Origin: Dyella silvatica
GTDB taxonomy: Bacteria; Pseudomonadota; Gammaproteobacteria; Xanthomonadales; Rhodanobacteraceae
Assembly: GCF_026283955.1 (NCBI RefSeq)
Contig: NZ_JAPDPE010000001.1
Location: forward strand, 1 to 64,000
Direction: 5' to 3'
Length of the DNA stretch: 64,000 nt
Shown: positions 26,239-35,855 of the stretch, one piece after another
How the letters are laid out: each line of letters starts with the position of its first letter
Position numbering within the stretch: position 1 is the first letter of the stretch
Program-made: the position numbers and the translations under genes
Notes under the pieces: generated by a model
Database searches by the model: none
Told to the model about the DNA's origin: nothing
What the model saw: the letters and a program-made list of their open reading frames with translations, nothing else

Positions 26239-27954
26239 ATGCTGAACATTCCGTTTCGCTCCAAGCGAAACATCGCCGCCTGCCTGGGCGCCGCCGTTTT
26301 CTTTGCTATCAGTGTGTACGCAGCTGCGTTGCAAGAGCCGGAATGGCTGCAACGGTTATTCATTTCAGCGTTGATGATCTGCACCTTGGGTGCATTGATC
26401 TTTGCCTTTGCCCGTATCGCCATGGCGCTGGTGGTCAGCGGCGGCCTGTTCCTGGCGTTGAAATTTCTTTCCGTGCTCAAGCTGCGCTATCTCGATTCAC
26501 CGCTGATCGCGGCGGATTTCTACTACTACGCGCGCAGCAGCCTGGTGGAGACCTTGCGGCATTACCCGCACCTGTTCGCCTTGTGCCTGGGGCTGTGCAT
26601 ATCGGTGCCGCTGGTGCTGTGGCTGGCATGGCGCTGGGATAAGCGCCTGTTCGCCGGCATGGGCCAGCGCCGCATGTTGATGCTGCGCATCGGCGGCAGC
26701 TTGCTTGGCGCTTGCGCTTTCTGGGTTTGCCTGTTGCCCAGCGGTCCGTTTGCCCAGGCGCATTCGAAAGATGTCTGGGACAAATTGTCCGACGATGCGC
26801 AGCTGACCAATTTCTTCATCAATATGCGCGACTCGCAGGTGCGCCTGCCGCCGCGCTCCAGCGATGCCATCGCCGAGCAGAACTGGGCCGATACCGCACG
26901 TGGCCGCCCCGGCAGCTTGCCGCCGCCGTACCCGGACATCGTGCAGGTGCTCGAAGAAAGCACCTTTGACCCGTCGATTTACACCCAATGCACGATTCCC
27001 GAATGCAAGGTATCGCTGTTTCAGCCGGATGCGCGCACCCGCGCCAGCGGCATGTTGCGCGTGCATACCTGGGGCGGCGGTACCTGGGTAAGCGAGTTTG
27101 CCGCCCTGGTCGGGATGCCGCAGGACATCTTCGGCTCCGGCGGCATGTACGCGCCCTTCGTGCTGGCCCCGCATGTGGCCGATTCGCTGCCGCGCCAGTT
27201 GCAGCGGCTGGGGTATTTGACGGTCGGCATCTTTCCTACCAATGGCAATTTTCTCAATGGCCGCAATGCCTATCAGGCCTATGGCGTCGATCAGGTCTAC
27301 GATGCGCCGCAGCTTGGCCTGGTGGAGTGGGAAGAGACCGATACGCAGATGTTCCAGGCGGCCAAGCGCATCTACGACAAGGTGAAAAAGCCGGGGCAGC
27401 CGGTTTTCATCATGGTGCTGACCTTGCAGCAGCACGGGCCGCACGATATGGATCCGTTGTCGAGCCTGCCGGCGCCTTTCAATCGCGGTTTGCTGCCGAA
27501 GCTGCCCACCCGCCTGGGCCTGAATCTCAGTGCTTATCTGGCGAACTTGCAACAGTCCGATCAAGCCATGCGCGGGCTGGAGAAAGATTTTCTGGATCGC
27601 GAGCAGCCGACGGTGTTGATGCATTTTGGCGATCACCAGCCATCGTTCAGCGGCCTGATTCGCGGGATGCCGCGCACGCTGTCGGCGGAGCAGGAGCCGT
27701 ACCGGAACTATCTGACGTATTTCATGCTGAAGAGTAATTTTGCGGGGGCGCAGTTACCGCATTACTCGACGCTGGATATCGCTTATCTGCCTAGCATGGT
27801 GTTGCAGGCGGCGGGGTTGCCGGCGGATCCGTATTTTTCGGCGGCTACGGTGTTGCGGGATCGTTGTGGGGGGCTTTATAACGATTGTGCGGTGCCGGGG
27901 TTGTTGGATAGCTATCACGCTTGGATTTTTAATCGGTTGCATGTTTATCAGTGA
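26239..27954 (+). CDS. Membrane-anchored sulfatase-fold enzyme (LTA-synthase/phosphoglycerol transferase-like)
   Basis: 571 residues. Four to five membrane helices fill the first 165 residues, then a periplasmic sulfatase-type domain: DIVQVLEESTFDPSIY (the E-S-T-F-D metal/nucleophile region, Thr expected as nucleophile), GGTWVSEFAALVG, VLTLQQHGPHD and LMHFGDHQPSFSG. This arrangement matches lipoteichoic-acid-synthase-like enzymes and OpgB-type phosphoglycerol transferases of Gram-negatives, which move phosphoglycerol or phosphoethanolamine onto envelope glycans. The exact acceptor cannot be read. It stands alone between a terminator and the duplicated repeat region. Confidence 0.8.
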   Translation: MLNIPFRSKRNIAACLGAAVFFAISVYAAALQEPEWLQRLFISALMICTLGALIFAFARIAMALVVSGGLFLALKFLSVLKLRYLDSPLIAADFYYYARSSLVETLRHYPHLFALCLGLCISVPLVLWLAWRWDKRLFAGMGQRRMLMLRIGGSLLGACAFWVCLLPSGPFAQAHSKDVWDKLSDDAQLTNFFINMRDSQVRLPPRSSDAIAEQNWADTARGRPGSLPPPYPDIVQVLEESTFDPSIYTQCTIPECKVSLFQPDARTRASGMLRVHTWGGGTWVSEFAALVGMPQDIFGSGGMYAPFVLAPHVADSLPRQLQRLGYLTVGIFPTNGNFLNGRNAYQAYGVDQVYDAPQLGLVEWEETDTQMFQAAKRIYDKVKKPGQPVFIMVLTLQQHGPHDMDPLSSLPAPFNRGLLPKLPTRLGLNLSAYLANLQQSDQAMRGLEKDFLDREQPTVLMHFGDHQPSFSGLIRGMPRTLSAEQEPYRNYLTYFMLKSNFAGAQLPHYSTLDIAYLPSMVLQAAGLPADPYFSAATVLRDRCGGLYNDCAVPGLLDSYHAWIFNRLHVYQ

Positions 27955-28012
27955 TGGGTGGGGGCTGCTCTGCGCTCCACTTTTAAGTGGTTGGGCTTTT
28001 CGCTTGTTGGTT

Positions 28013-28484
28013 GTGTTGTCGTGACCTGGCTCGCCTGCGGCGGGCTTTCGGCCTCCTGCCGGAGGCCGAGTCACTTTTCTTTGCGTGGCCAAAGAAAAGT
28101 AACCCAAAGAAAGGCCAACCCCGCTTGTCGCCCTACGGGTGCGTGAGGTCTGGCCGGGCTTTTCGCCAGGGCATCCTGCCCTGGCGAAAAGGCATGGGCA
28201 TCCTTGCCCATGCCCCTGCGGGCCTGGTCGTCCAGCCCTCACCGACGCACAGGGGCCTTTGACGTCAAAAGCCAAAAGCCAGAATCGTGGTAGGTGGCGG
28301 TGGGGTGAATGAGCTGTGATGTTTGCGCTGATTTTCAGCCTTGCGGCTTTGGCCCCTCCCCTACGTGTAGGGGGAGGTTGGGAGGGGGTACGTCGGGGCT
28401 CAGTGGCGCTCGGGTTTTGCCAGGTCGAAATAAGTCCAGCGTTTGCCATCGGATTCGAGCTGTTTGAGTTGCGGCACAAAGCTG
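28013..28484. repeat. Duplicated segment, copy A (contains dispersed Xanthomonadales repeat)
   Basis: About 470 bp that recurs in the same orientation at 30458-30950. It includes the common repeat with TCACTTTTCTTTGCGTGGCC and AAAGAAAAGTAACCCAAAG, a C/G-rich hairpin (28355-28377) and the 3' end of the phosphatase-type gene. Short frames across it (encoding SHFSLRGQRKVTQRKANPA) are often annotated as proteins in this group but reflect the repeat itself. Copy B has about 30 bp more in the hairpin. Confidence 0.85.
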
Positions 28485-28486
28485 CG
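28400..28486 (-). pseudogene. 3' fragment of the phosphatase-type gene
   Basis: Encodes SFVPQLKQLESDGKRWTY, then FDLAKPERH and stop, nearly identical to the C-terminus of the intact gene ending at 30866. Upstream the similarity stops abruptly. It is a leftover of a segmental duplication, not a gene. Confidence 0.85.
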
Positions 28487-28621
28487 GCGGCAGCCGCTGA
28501 CTCGCTCTTCACGAACCAGTTCCGATGATGCGGTGAGCGCATCCGTCTCATAAATATCCATTCGCGATGGATGTCCGTGGTGAACATTCTTTCAGTAACC
28601 ATCGGTAAGGAGATCGTAGTC

Positions 28622-30341
28622 ATGCCGAAGACCTCAAAGTACGCGTGCTCGACCAAGCTCGTTATGGCTTTGGCCATGATCGGCATGTCGAACGTCATTT
28701 ACGCCCAGCAAGCCGATACTTGGATATCCACCCATACGCAGGCATTCATTCCAGCGGCCGCCAACGGTGCCGCGGCTTTGTCCGCGCCGTCGTTGAGAGA
28801 CGACTTGCGCTTGGCAAGCCAGCAGGCATCTGCGTTGCCTGGAGATACGACGCTAGCGATCACCGTCACGTTGAATATTCGCGATGAGGCAGGGTTGAAC
28901 GACTTCGTGCAAGCCGTCAGCAATCCGGCGGACTCGCGCTATAGAAAATTCCTGAAACCAGGACAATTCGCCAAGCAATACGCGCCTACCGCCGAAGCGG
29001 TGGCAAAGGTGGTGGCCTATTTGCGACGTGCGGGATTGACCGACATCACGGTCAGTCGAAGTCGCCTGCTTGTTTCGGCGCGAGGCAGTTCCGCTGCTGT
29101 GGCGAGCGCGTTTCATACCCGCTTGTTGCAGTTCAACTATCGCGGCCGGGACGTTTTCGCCAACGCCGGCGCGGCGCAGGTGCCCGCTGAACTGGGGGGC
29201 ATCGTGCAATCGGTGTTTGGTTTGCAGAACGTGTCGGAATTCCGGCATCGGCGCCATGCATGATCCCACCGAGTTCGCCACCATCTACCACGTGGGTGAC
29301 ACACCTGCCGCCACCGACACCATGGTCGGGATTATCGCGGCAGGGGATCTGACTCAGGTCGAGCAGAACCTGGATGATTTCGTAAGCCAGCACCAGTTGG
29401 ATGCGCCTGCCGTGCACGTGGTCAATGCGGGCCCCGCGGGTAGCCCCTATGAGAACGACGACGCGGGCAACGGCGAATGGTCGATGGATAGCCAGACCAT
29501 TATCGGAGTCAGCGGTGGCGTGAAGGGTTTGATCTTCTACGCCGCGCCCGATAACGGTCAGGAAGTAAGGCCGGTCACTCCGGAAAATATCATTTATGCC
29601 TACGATCGGGCGGTGGGCGACGACGTGGTGAAGGTGATCAGCGATTCGGCTGGCGGGGACTCGGAGGACTACTACAAGTCAGAGGGCTACCTCGACGCCG
29701 CCAACGTACTGTTCAAGCAGGCGGTGGCGCAGGGGCAGACGATTTCGGTCGGCTCAGGCGATGACGGCGCCTACGACAGTGTTTATGACGGGATCAATCC
29801 CAAGAGCCCGACTGATTATTCTGTGGACGGTGAAGCCGCGTCGCCTTATGTCGTCGCCGTAGGCGGCACCACGCTTTACACCAATGGCACCACTTACAGC
29901 AGCGAAACGGCCTGGAGCAGCACGGGCGGTGGGGTGAGCAAGTACGAAGCGATACCTGCCTGGCAGACTTCCGTACTCGGCTCTTCGGCGACCAAGCGAG
30001 GGCTTCCGGATGTGGCCTTCGACGCTGATCCCAGTTCGGGTGTCCTGGTGGACCTGGGCGGATTCAGCGAGCCGATCGGTGGCACCAGTTTGTCGGCACC
30101 GATTTTCGCGGCGCTCTGGGCTCGGCTGGAAACCGCGCATGCCAATCAATTGGGTTTTGCGGCGCCATGGCTTTACCGGTACATCGCCAAGAATCCAGTG
30201 GTGGTCCATGACGTGGTCGAGGGCAATAACGGCCAGAACGGTTATGGCTATTCGGCCAAGCGGGGCTGGGACTATGTCAGTGGCTGGGGCAGTCTGGACG
30301 TCCAGGCGTTTAATCGGTTGTTGCCGGTTGTTGCTAACTAG
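28622..30341 (+). pseudogene. S53-family serine-carboxyl peptidase (pseudomonalisin-like), frameshifted
   Basis: Starts at ATG 28622 (AAGGAGA upstream) with a signal peptide ending VIYA. The first frame holds the prodomain (RYRKFLKPGQFAKQYAPT, then VVAYLRRAGLTDITV) and stops at 29263. The peptidase domain continues in the next frame from DPTEFATIYHVGDTPA: catalytic Glu and Asp in GEWSMDSQ, the serine in IGGTSLSAPIFAAL and the C-terminal calcium region RGWDYVSGWGSLD. At the junction CATG occurs twice in a row (29255-29262); removing one copy restores a single frame (R-R-H-D-P-T-E-F). The oxyanion-region motif is also unusual (SVGSGDDGAY where S-S-G-D-S-G is expected). The gene lies between direct repeats A and B. 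Confidence 0.8.
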
Positions 30342-30457
30342 AGATGGCAGATAGGGAAGGGGAGTGCCGCAGGCTGGCACTCCCTGAGTTAGGCGGCGTG
30401 GCCTGTTGCGGCTTCGTTATCGGGGTCGCAACGGGTGTTGCTGCATGCCGGTGGGGG

Positions 30458-30950
30458 GTGTTGTCGCGGGTTGTCGCCTGCGGCGTGTTTCGGACCCCTT
30501 CCGGGGTTCGAGTCACTTTTCTTTGCGTGGCCAAAGAAAAGTAACCCAAAGAAAGGCCAACCCCGCTTGTCGCCCTTCGGGTGCGTGAGGGCTGGCCGGG
30601 CTTTTCGACAGGGCTTCCTGCCCTGGCGAAAAGGCATCGACGTCCATGTCGATGCCCCTGCGGGCCTTTTCGTCCAGCCCTCACCGACGCACAGGGGGCC
30701 CTGATGTCAAAGGCAAAAACAAGAGCAACGGCAACGGCAACATCAGGAGCAGGTGTGGTGTTCGCGTTGATTCTCAGACTTGCCGCTTTGGCCCCTCCCC
30801 TGCGACCAAAGGGAGTCCCCTTTTTGGGACTGGCAGGGGGAGGTTGGGAGGGGGTACGTCGGGGCTCAGTGGCGCTCGGGTTTCGCCAGGTCGAAGTACG
30901 TCCAGCGCTTGCCATCGGACTCAAGCTGCTTGAGTTGCAGGACGAAGCTG
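30458..30950. repeat. Duplicated segment, copy B
   Basis: Second copy of the segment at 28013-28484, about 2.45 kb downstream in direct orientation. It ends inside the 3' end of the intact phosphatase-type gene. The internal hairpin (30792-30854) is longer than in copy A. Confidence 0.85.
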
Positions 30951-32830
30951 TAGCTGGTGGCGGGCAGGGGGCTGCCGTCGATGCGTTGGGTGGTGAGGCC
31001 GGTGGCGGGTTGGCTGGGGCGCAGTTCGGCGGGCTGCACGTGGTAGGCCTCGAGCGGCTGGGCGAGCGGGCCGGTGAGGGCTTCGTGGAGTACGCGGCCT
31101 TGCGCGCGCGGCAGGGGCAGGTTCAATAGCGCGGCGATGGTGGGGGCGACGTCGACGTTGCCGCTGGGCAGGCTGTCGCGGAAGCCGTTGCGGAAGCCGG
31201 GGCCGTTGGCGAGCAGGGTGTTGTGTACGTCGATCGGGCTGAAGCTGCCGTGTTCGCCGCGCTCGTTGCTCATGCTGGCGTATTCGGTGCCGCGAAAACC
31301 CTGGATCACGGCATCGGCATCCCAGGCGTAGCTGAGGATGATGTCCGGGCCGCGTGCGGCGTTTTCGAGATGCACGTTCTCCGCCGGCAAGGTGCCGGGG
31401 ATATTGCCGTAGCGTTTGGCGACGAAGATCGCGCCGATGTATTCGCGTGATTGCAGGAAGCGCACCGTGCGCTTCACCACTTCGGCATCGTGTTCGGGCT
31501 GGTAGAGGTATTCGGTACCGCCGTTGGAGGCGATCACCAGTGCGCCCTTGGGTAGGGTTTCCGGCAGTTTGTAGCTTGGCGTGGTGTATGCGGCGGGTTT
31601 GCCGCAGAGGTGGCCATCGTCGTCGTAACGGCTGGATATCAGTTGTGAGCCGTCGGCGCGCAAGCCGTTCATCACCGGCGCGTAAATGCAGCCGGTGCCG
31701 TCGAAGGCGCTGATGCCGCCCTTGCTCAGTGCATCGGCCAGGCGCACCGCGCCGGAGGTGGAATAGCCCCAGTCGTTATCGACATTGCTGACGCGGCCAT
31801 CATTGAGCTGGCGCAGCGGAAACAGATCGCGCGGGCCGGCGATATTGCTGTGGCCGTGGTCGGAGACCACGATGATATTGGTGTCTTGATCCATGCCCAG
31901 CGCTTTCAGCTTCGCTTGCAGCTGACCGAGCACTGCGTCCTGCGCTTTCAGCGCCAGATGGAACTCCGGCGAGCCGACGCCGTACATGTGCTGGGTGGTA
32001 TCGGGATTGCGCAGCCACACCACACTGAGATCAGGGCGATGTTTGGGCAGCACCTGCTCCAGATAAACCTTCATCATCCAGGCGTTCGACGCGGCCGGGG
32101 TGGTGTCGGCCGCGGCCGTGGCATCGGAGGTCACGCCGTCTTTCAGCGTCAGCATCTTGCCTTGTTCGGTCGGCGAATCGTTGTCTTCGCGCAAGCTCAG
32201 CTGGCTGCTGTTATAGGTGGTCGCGGTGTGCGCGGGCAGCGGGTAACCGGCTTGCTGCAACTCTTTGGCAAAGCTCAGCGGCAGTACGGTGTTCTCATCG
32301 AGCAACAGGCCGCCTTCTTTGTAGTCCTGCAAAAACGCCGGGCCGGATTTACCGATCACCACCGTTTTCAGGCCGGCTTTTTGCGCGGCGGCGAACAGCG
32401 TCGGCAACTCCAGCAGCTCGTGTTTGTAGTGCGCGTCGAGATCGCGCAGCACTTGGTAATCCTCGGTGAAGATCGGCGCCTGGAACTCCACGGCCTGGCC
32501 TTTGGCATCCAGCCCGGTGCTGCCGGGCGCCCAGAAGCGATTGCCGTAGAAGCCCAGCGGCCCCGGGAAAGCACCGGTGGCGAACGACGATGCGTTGGCC
32601 ATGGTGAAGGTCGGATAGGTCGAGTGATTGTCTTCGAAATAGCTGCCGTTCTGGCTTAGCGCAAGCAGGTTGGGCGTGTCCTCGGCACTGATCGCATCCG
32701 GCCGCATGCCGTCCCATACAAACAGGATCACCCGATGCGCAGGCGCGGCGAATACCGCTGGCGCCGACATAGTGGCGAAAAGGGTGGCACAGGCAAGCAG
32801 GCGCATCGTGCGCCGGAAAGGACGGGACAT
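30866..32830 (-). CDS. Secreted alkaline-phosphatase-superfamily phosphodiesterase/phosphatase
   Basis: 654 residues. Signal peptide 1-28 (LLACATLFATMSAPAVFAAP). Alkaline-phosphatase superfamily core: HRVILFVWDGMRPDAISAED for the first metal site, then a nucleophile region YPTFTMANASSFATG (Thr), RNPDTTQHMYG, IVVSDHGHSNIAG and ERGEHGSFSPIDVHNTL for the second metal site. Related to type I phosphodiesterase/nucleotide pyrophosphatases. ATG 32830 has GAGG eight bases upstream; the frame is open to 32917 but that overlaps the marR end. Its last 28 codons are duplicated at 28400-28486. Confidence 0.85.
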   Translation of the reverse strand: MSRPFRRTMRLLACATLFATMSAPAVFAAPAHRVILFVWDGMRPDAISAEDTPNLLALSQNGSYFEDNHSTYPTFTMANASSFATGAFPGPLGFYGNRFWAPGSTGLDAKGQAVEFQAPIFTEDYQVLRDLDAHYKHELLELPTLFAAAQKAGLKTVVIGKSGPAFLQDYKEGGLLLDENTVLPLSFAKELQQAGYPLPAHTATTYNSSQLSLREDNDSPTEQGKMLTLKDGVTSDATAAADTTPAASNAWMMKVYLEQVLPKHRPDLSVVWLRNPDTTQHMYGVGSPEFHLALKAQDAVLGQLQAKLKALGMDQDTNIIVVSDHGHSNIAGPRDLFPLRQLNDGRVSNVDNDWGYSTSGAVRLADALSKGGISAFDGTGCIYAPVMNGLRADGSQLISSRYDDDGHLCGKPAAYTTPSYKLPETLPKGALVIASNGGTEYLYQPEHDAEVVKRTVRFLQSREYIGAIFVAKRYGNIPGTLPAENVHLENAARGPDIILSYAWDADAVIQGFRGTEYASMSNERGEHGSFSPIDVHNTLLANGPGFRNGFRDSLPSGNVDVAPTIAALLNLPLPRAQGRVLHEALTGPLAQPLEAYHVQPAELRPSQPATGLTTQRIDGSPLPATSYSFVLQLKQLESDGKRWTYFDLAKPERH

Positions 32831-32913
32831 GCAAAAGCCTCGGATCATCGCGCGGGTGAACCACACATGCTGAGCAATGCATGTTGCAGTTTGGTGTCTA
32901 GCGCGGATTGGGC

Positions 32914-33435
32914 TCACGTTGACTTCTTCGCGCCTTTGCTCTTGCTTTCGACGGTGGCGCTACGTGCGGTGATTTTGCGGGTTTCCTGCCGCATGATTTC
33001 GATCCAGCGAGTCAGATAGTCGTGGATCGTTTCCATTTGCTCGACGCTGTAGCGCTTGGTCATCGTTCGCGATTGATCGGCGATCGACTCATAGATCGGC
33101 ATCAGCGCTTGCAGCTGTGGCGAGTGTTTCAGTTGCAGCAGCACTTTGCGGCGATCTTGCTCGGAGCGTTCGCGCAGCACCAGCTCGGCGCGTTCCAATC
33201 GATCGATCGCGGCGGTGATGGCGCCGGTGGTCAGGCCAGTTTCGCGCGCCAGATCCCCGGGTGTCTGAGCGACCCCGCGCTGGATGTAATCGAGACATTT
33301 CATGTCGGTGGCCGAGACCCCGGCGAGCGAGGCGATGGCCTGGTGGAACAGGATCGTACGGGCGCTGAACTCGCGCCCGATATCGGTGCTGAGCGCTTGT
33401 TCCAGGCGATTTTTACGGGCGGCTTGTTCTTTCAT
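32914..33435 (-). CDS. MarR-family transcriptional regulator
   Basis: 173 residues. Winged helix: VSATDMKCLDYIQRG, TPGDLARETGLTTGAITAAI, DRLERAELVLRERSEQDRRK (the D-x-R wing). A lysine-rich tail (SKSKGAKKST) is unusual. Divergent from a FAD monooxygenase across 54 AT-rich bases holding inverted repeats, so it probably represses that gene. Confidence 0.88.
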   Translation of the reverse strand: MKEQAARKNRLEQALSTDIGREFSARTILFHQAIASLAGVSATDMKCLDYIQRGVAQTPGDLARETGLTTGAITAAIDRLERAELVLRERSEQDRRKVLLQLKHSPQLQALMPIYESIADQSRTMTKRYSVEQMETIHDYLTRWIEIMRQETRKITARSATVESKSKGAKKST

Positions 33436-33451
33436 CCGCTTACGCTATCAT

Positions 33452-33486
33452 TATCTCAATTATCAAGATATTTAATAAATGAGATA
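33452..33486. promoter_or_regulatory. AT-rich operator region between marR and the monooxygenase
   Basis: TATCTCA (33452-33458) and TGAGATA (33480-33486) form an inverted repeat, with an inner TATCT/AGATA pair (33452-33470). This is a MarR-type site by position and composition. Confidence 0.5.
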
Positions 33487-33489
33487 GCT

Positions 33490-34683
33490 ATGGCTAAGCG
33501 AGTGGCGGTGGTGGGTGGCGGCATCGCGGGGCCGGTGCTGGCGATCTTCTTGCGTCAGGCCGGCTTCGAGGTGACGGTTTATGAGGCGCTGGCGATGCCA
33601 AGCGAGCAGGGCGGCGGCATTGGTCTCGGCTGCAATGGCATGCGCGTGCTGCGTGCCGCCGGGTTGGAGGATGCCGTGCGCGCGGCCAGCGTGCGCCAGC
33701 ACGGTTGGAGCATGCAAAGCCAGCGCGGGCGGCGTCTGGTAGAGGTTTGCGTGGATGAGCAGGCGCGCTACGGCATCACCTCCGTGCTGATGGCACGCAC
33801 AGCGCTACAAGCCATTTGCTCGCAGGGCATGCAGTTCGCCGGGGCCTCGATACGCTATGCAAAACGCGTGACGGCGATCGAGGACCAGGAAGGCCAGCCG
33901 GTAGTGTTGCGCTTTGAGGATGGCAGTCACGCCGAGGCGGATATGGTCGTGGCGGCCGACGGCATCCGTTCCAGCGTGCGGCAGCTGATCATGCCCGACG
34001 CGCCGGGGCCGGTTTACACCGGGCTGATTGCGCCGGGTGGTTTCAGTCCTTGCGTGTCGAAGGAGGCTTTTGCGGCGGGCGCCGGCAAAAGTATTCAGAT
34101 GACCTTGGGCCAGCGCGGTTTCTTTGGCATGGCCGATGTATTGACCCCGGCCGGGCCGCGCACCATGTGGTGGAGTACGGCAGAAGGTCCGCTGCCGGAT
34201 CGCGAGGCCGATCGGCGGCTGACCCTGCAGGATCGCAAAGCCGCCTTGCTACGCATTCATGGCGACTGGCCGCAGCCGATTGCGCAATTGATCGAAAGCA
34301 CCGAAGAGATTCTTCCGTTCGCGATTCACGATGTGCCCAGCCTGCCTTCGTGGAGTAAAGGCCGGGTACTTTTGATCGGTGATGCGGCCCATGCAGTAGC
34401 GCCGCATTCGGGACAAGGTGCATCCATGGCGCTGGAAGATGCGCAAATGCTGGCGAAACTGTTACGTGAAAACAGTGACGACGTGCCTGCCGTCTTCGCT
34501 CGTTTCGAGCGCGAGCGCCGCCCGCGCACCGATCGGGTCATTGCGCTCGGCCGCCAGCGCGGTGCGCAGAAACACAGCCGTTCATTACTGGCCTACTGGG
34601 CACGGATATCGATGATGCGGCTGTTGTTGCCGATCTTTGCGCGGCGGCCGGAAGACTGGCTATTCGACTATCGTGTCGAATAG
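33490..34683 (+). CDS. FAD-dependent monooxygenase (PHBH fold, TetX/aromatic hydroxylase type)
   Basis: 397 residues. The Rossmann motif VAVVGGGIAGPVLAIFLRQA is at the N-terminus, the D-G motif is VVAADGIRSSVRQLI at about residue 157-171, and the second FAD motif RVLLIGDAAHAVAPHSGQGA near residue 295. It probably hydroxylates an aromatic or antibiotic-like compound; the substrate cannot be read. ATG 33490 is in the divergent promoter; the longer open frame upstream belongs to antisense marR. Ends 11 bp from convergent nagA. Confidence 0.85.
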   Translation: MAKRVAVVGGGIAGPVLAIFLRQAGFEVTVYEALAMPSEQGGGIGLGCNGMRVLRAAGLEDAVRAASVRQHGWSMQSQRGRRLVEVCVDEQARYGITSVLMARTALQAICSQGMQFAGASIRYAKRVTAIEDQEGQPVVLRFEDGSHAEADMVVAADGIRSSVRQLIMPDAPGPVYTGLIAPGGFSPCVSKEAFAAGAGKSIQMTLGQRGFFGMADVLTPAGPRTMWWSTAEGPLPDREADRRLTLQDRKAALLRIHGDWPQPIAQLIESTEEILPFAIHDVPSLPSWSKGRVLLIGDAAHAVAPHSGQGASMALEDAQMLAKLLRENSDDVPAVFARFERERRPRTDRVIALGRQRGAQKHSRSLLAYWARISMMRLLLPIFARRPEDWLFDYRVE

Positions 34684-34694
34684 CCGTCCAAACC

Positions 34695-35855
34695 TCAGTC
34701 GTACGACGTGGCTATGCCGCCGATCCAGGTCTCGCGCACGGTCAGATCGTCGTCGAGTATCGCGAAATCGGCGCGCTGCCCAGCCACCAGGTGACCTTGC
34801 GTACGCTCCAGCCCAATCCATGCGGCCGGATAACTGCTGGCCATGCGCGAGGCTTCGGCCAGCGGCAGGCCAAGCATGTTGACGGCGTTGCGCACGGCGC
34901 TGGCCATGTCCAGGGCGGAGCCGGCGAGTACGCCGTCGTCGCTTTGGCAAACGCCATCGCGGGCGACGATGGTCTGGCCGTTGAGCACGTAGTCGGGACG
35001 ATCGGCGCCGACTGGCGGCATCGCATCGGTGACCAGCACGCTCTTGCCGCGCGCCTTGGCGGCAATGGCGATGCGCAAGGCCACCGGGTCGACATGATGG
35101 CCGTCGACGATCAGGCCGCACCAGCTATGCGGATCGTCCAGCGCGGCGCCGACCACGCCGGGTTCGCGGCTGCCCAGTGGGGTCATCGCGTTATACAGAT
35201 GGGTAAAGCCGCGGATGCCGGCGTCGAGCGCAGTGCGGGTGGTGGCGTAGTCGGCTGCGGTATGGCCGGCGACCACGATCACCCCGGCGGCATTGAGCTG
35301 GCGGATAGCATCCAGCGGCACCCGCTCAGGCGCCAGGGTCAGCATCACCACGCCGCGGTTACCGACAGTAAGCGCGGCCAGATCATCGGCGGTGGGCTGG
35401 CGGAACAGATGAGCATCGTGAATGCCTTTGCGCGCGGTGGCCAGAAAAGGGCCTTCGACGTGGATGCCGAGCACGCCGGGCACGCCTTCCTCGATCGCTG
35501 CGTTGACGGCGGCCAGCGCGGCGAACATCACCTCGGCCGTATCGGTAATCAGCGTGGGCAGAAAGCCGGTGGTACCGAACTTGCGATGCGCCGCGGCAAT
35601 GCCGCGCAGGGTTTCAACGGTGGGCGCGGCGTTGAACAGCAAGCCGCCGCCACCGTTGACCTGCACGTCGATAAAGCCCGGCAGCAACAAACGGCCTTGC
35701 AGGTCGTGCTGTTGAGCGTTGGCTACACGCGGGTCGTCGGCTGCGGCGATGGCGACACTGCGCTCGCCTTTCACCAGTACGGCCAAGCCTTCGCGTGGGC
35801 CGTGATCACCGAGTACGCGGCCATTGACCAGGGCCAGTAGCGGTTGCGTCGTCAT
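34695..35855 (-). CDS. nagA: N-acetylglucosamine-6-phosphate deacetylase
   Basis: 386 residues, amidohydrolase fold. LLPGFIDVQVNGGGGLLFN near the start, metal ligands in GIHVEGPFLATARKGIHD, VVAGHTAADYATT and FTHLYNAMTPLGSREPG, and the catalytic Asp in VLVTDAMPPVG. It makes glucosamine-6-P from GlcNAc-6-P. The start overlaps the nagB stop by one base (TAATG). Confidence 0.95.
   Translation of the reverse strand: MTTQPLLALVNGRVLGDHGPREGLAVLVKGERSVAIAAADDPRVANAQQHDLQGRLLLPGFIDVQVNGGGGLLFNAAPTVETLRGIAAAHRKFGTTGFLPTLITDTAEVMFAALAAVNAAIEEGVPGVLGIHVEGPFLATARKGIHDAHLFRQPTADDLAALTVGNRGVVMLTLAPERVPLDAIRQLNAAGVIVVAGHTAADYATTRTALDAGIRGFTHLYNAMTPLGSREPGVVGAALDDPHSWCGLIVDGHHVDPVALRIAIAAKARGKSVLVTDAMPPVGADRPDYVLNGQTIVARDGVCQSDDGVLAGSALDMASAVRNAVNMLGLPLAEASRMASSYPAAWIGLERTQGHLVAGQRADFAILDDDLTVRETWIGGIATSYD

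Noticed and set aside
28021-28262. Small proteins encoded by the dispersed repeat (SHFSLRGQRKVTQRKANPA)
   Set aside because: The same peptide appears in both repeat copies in several frames and comes from repeat DNA, not from a gene.
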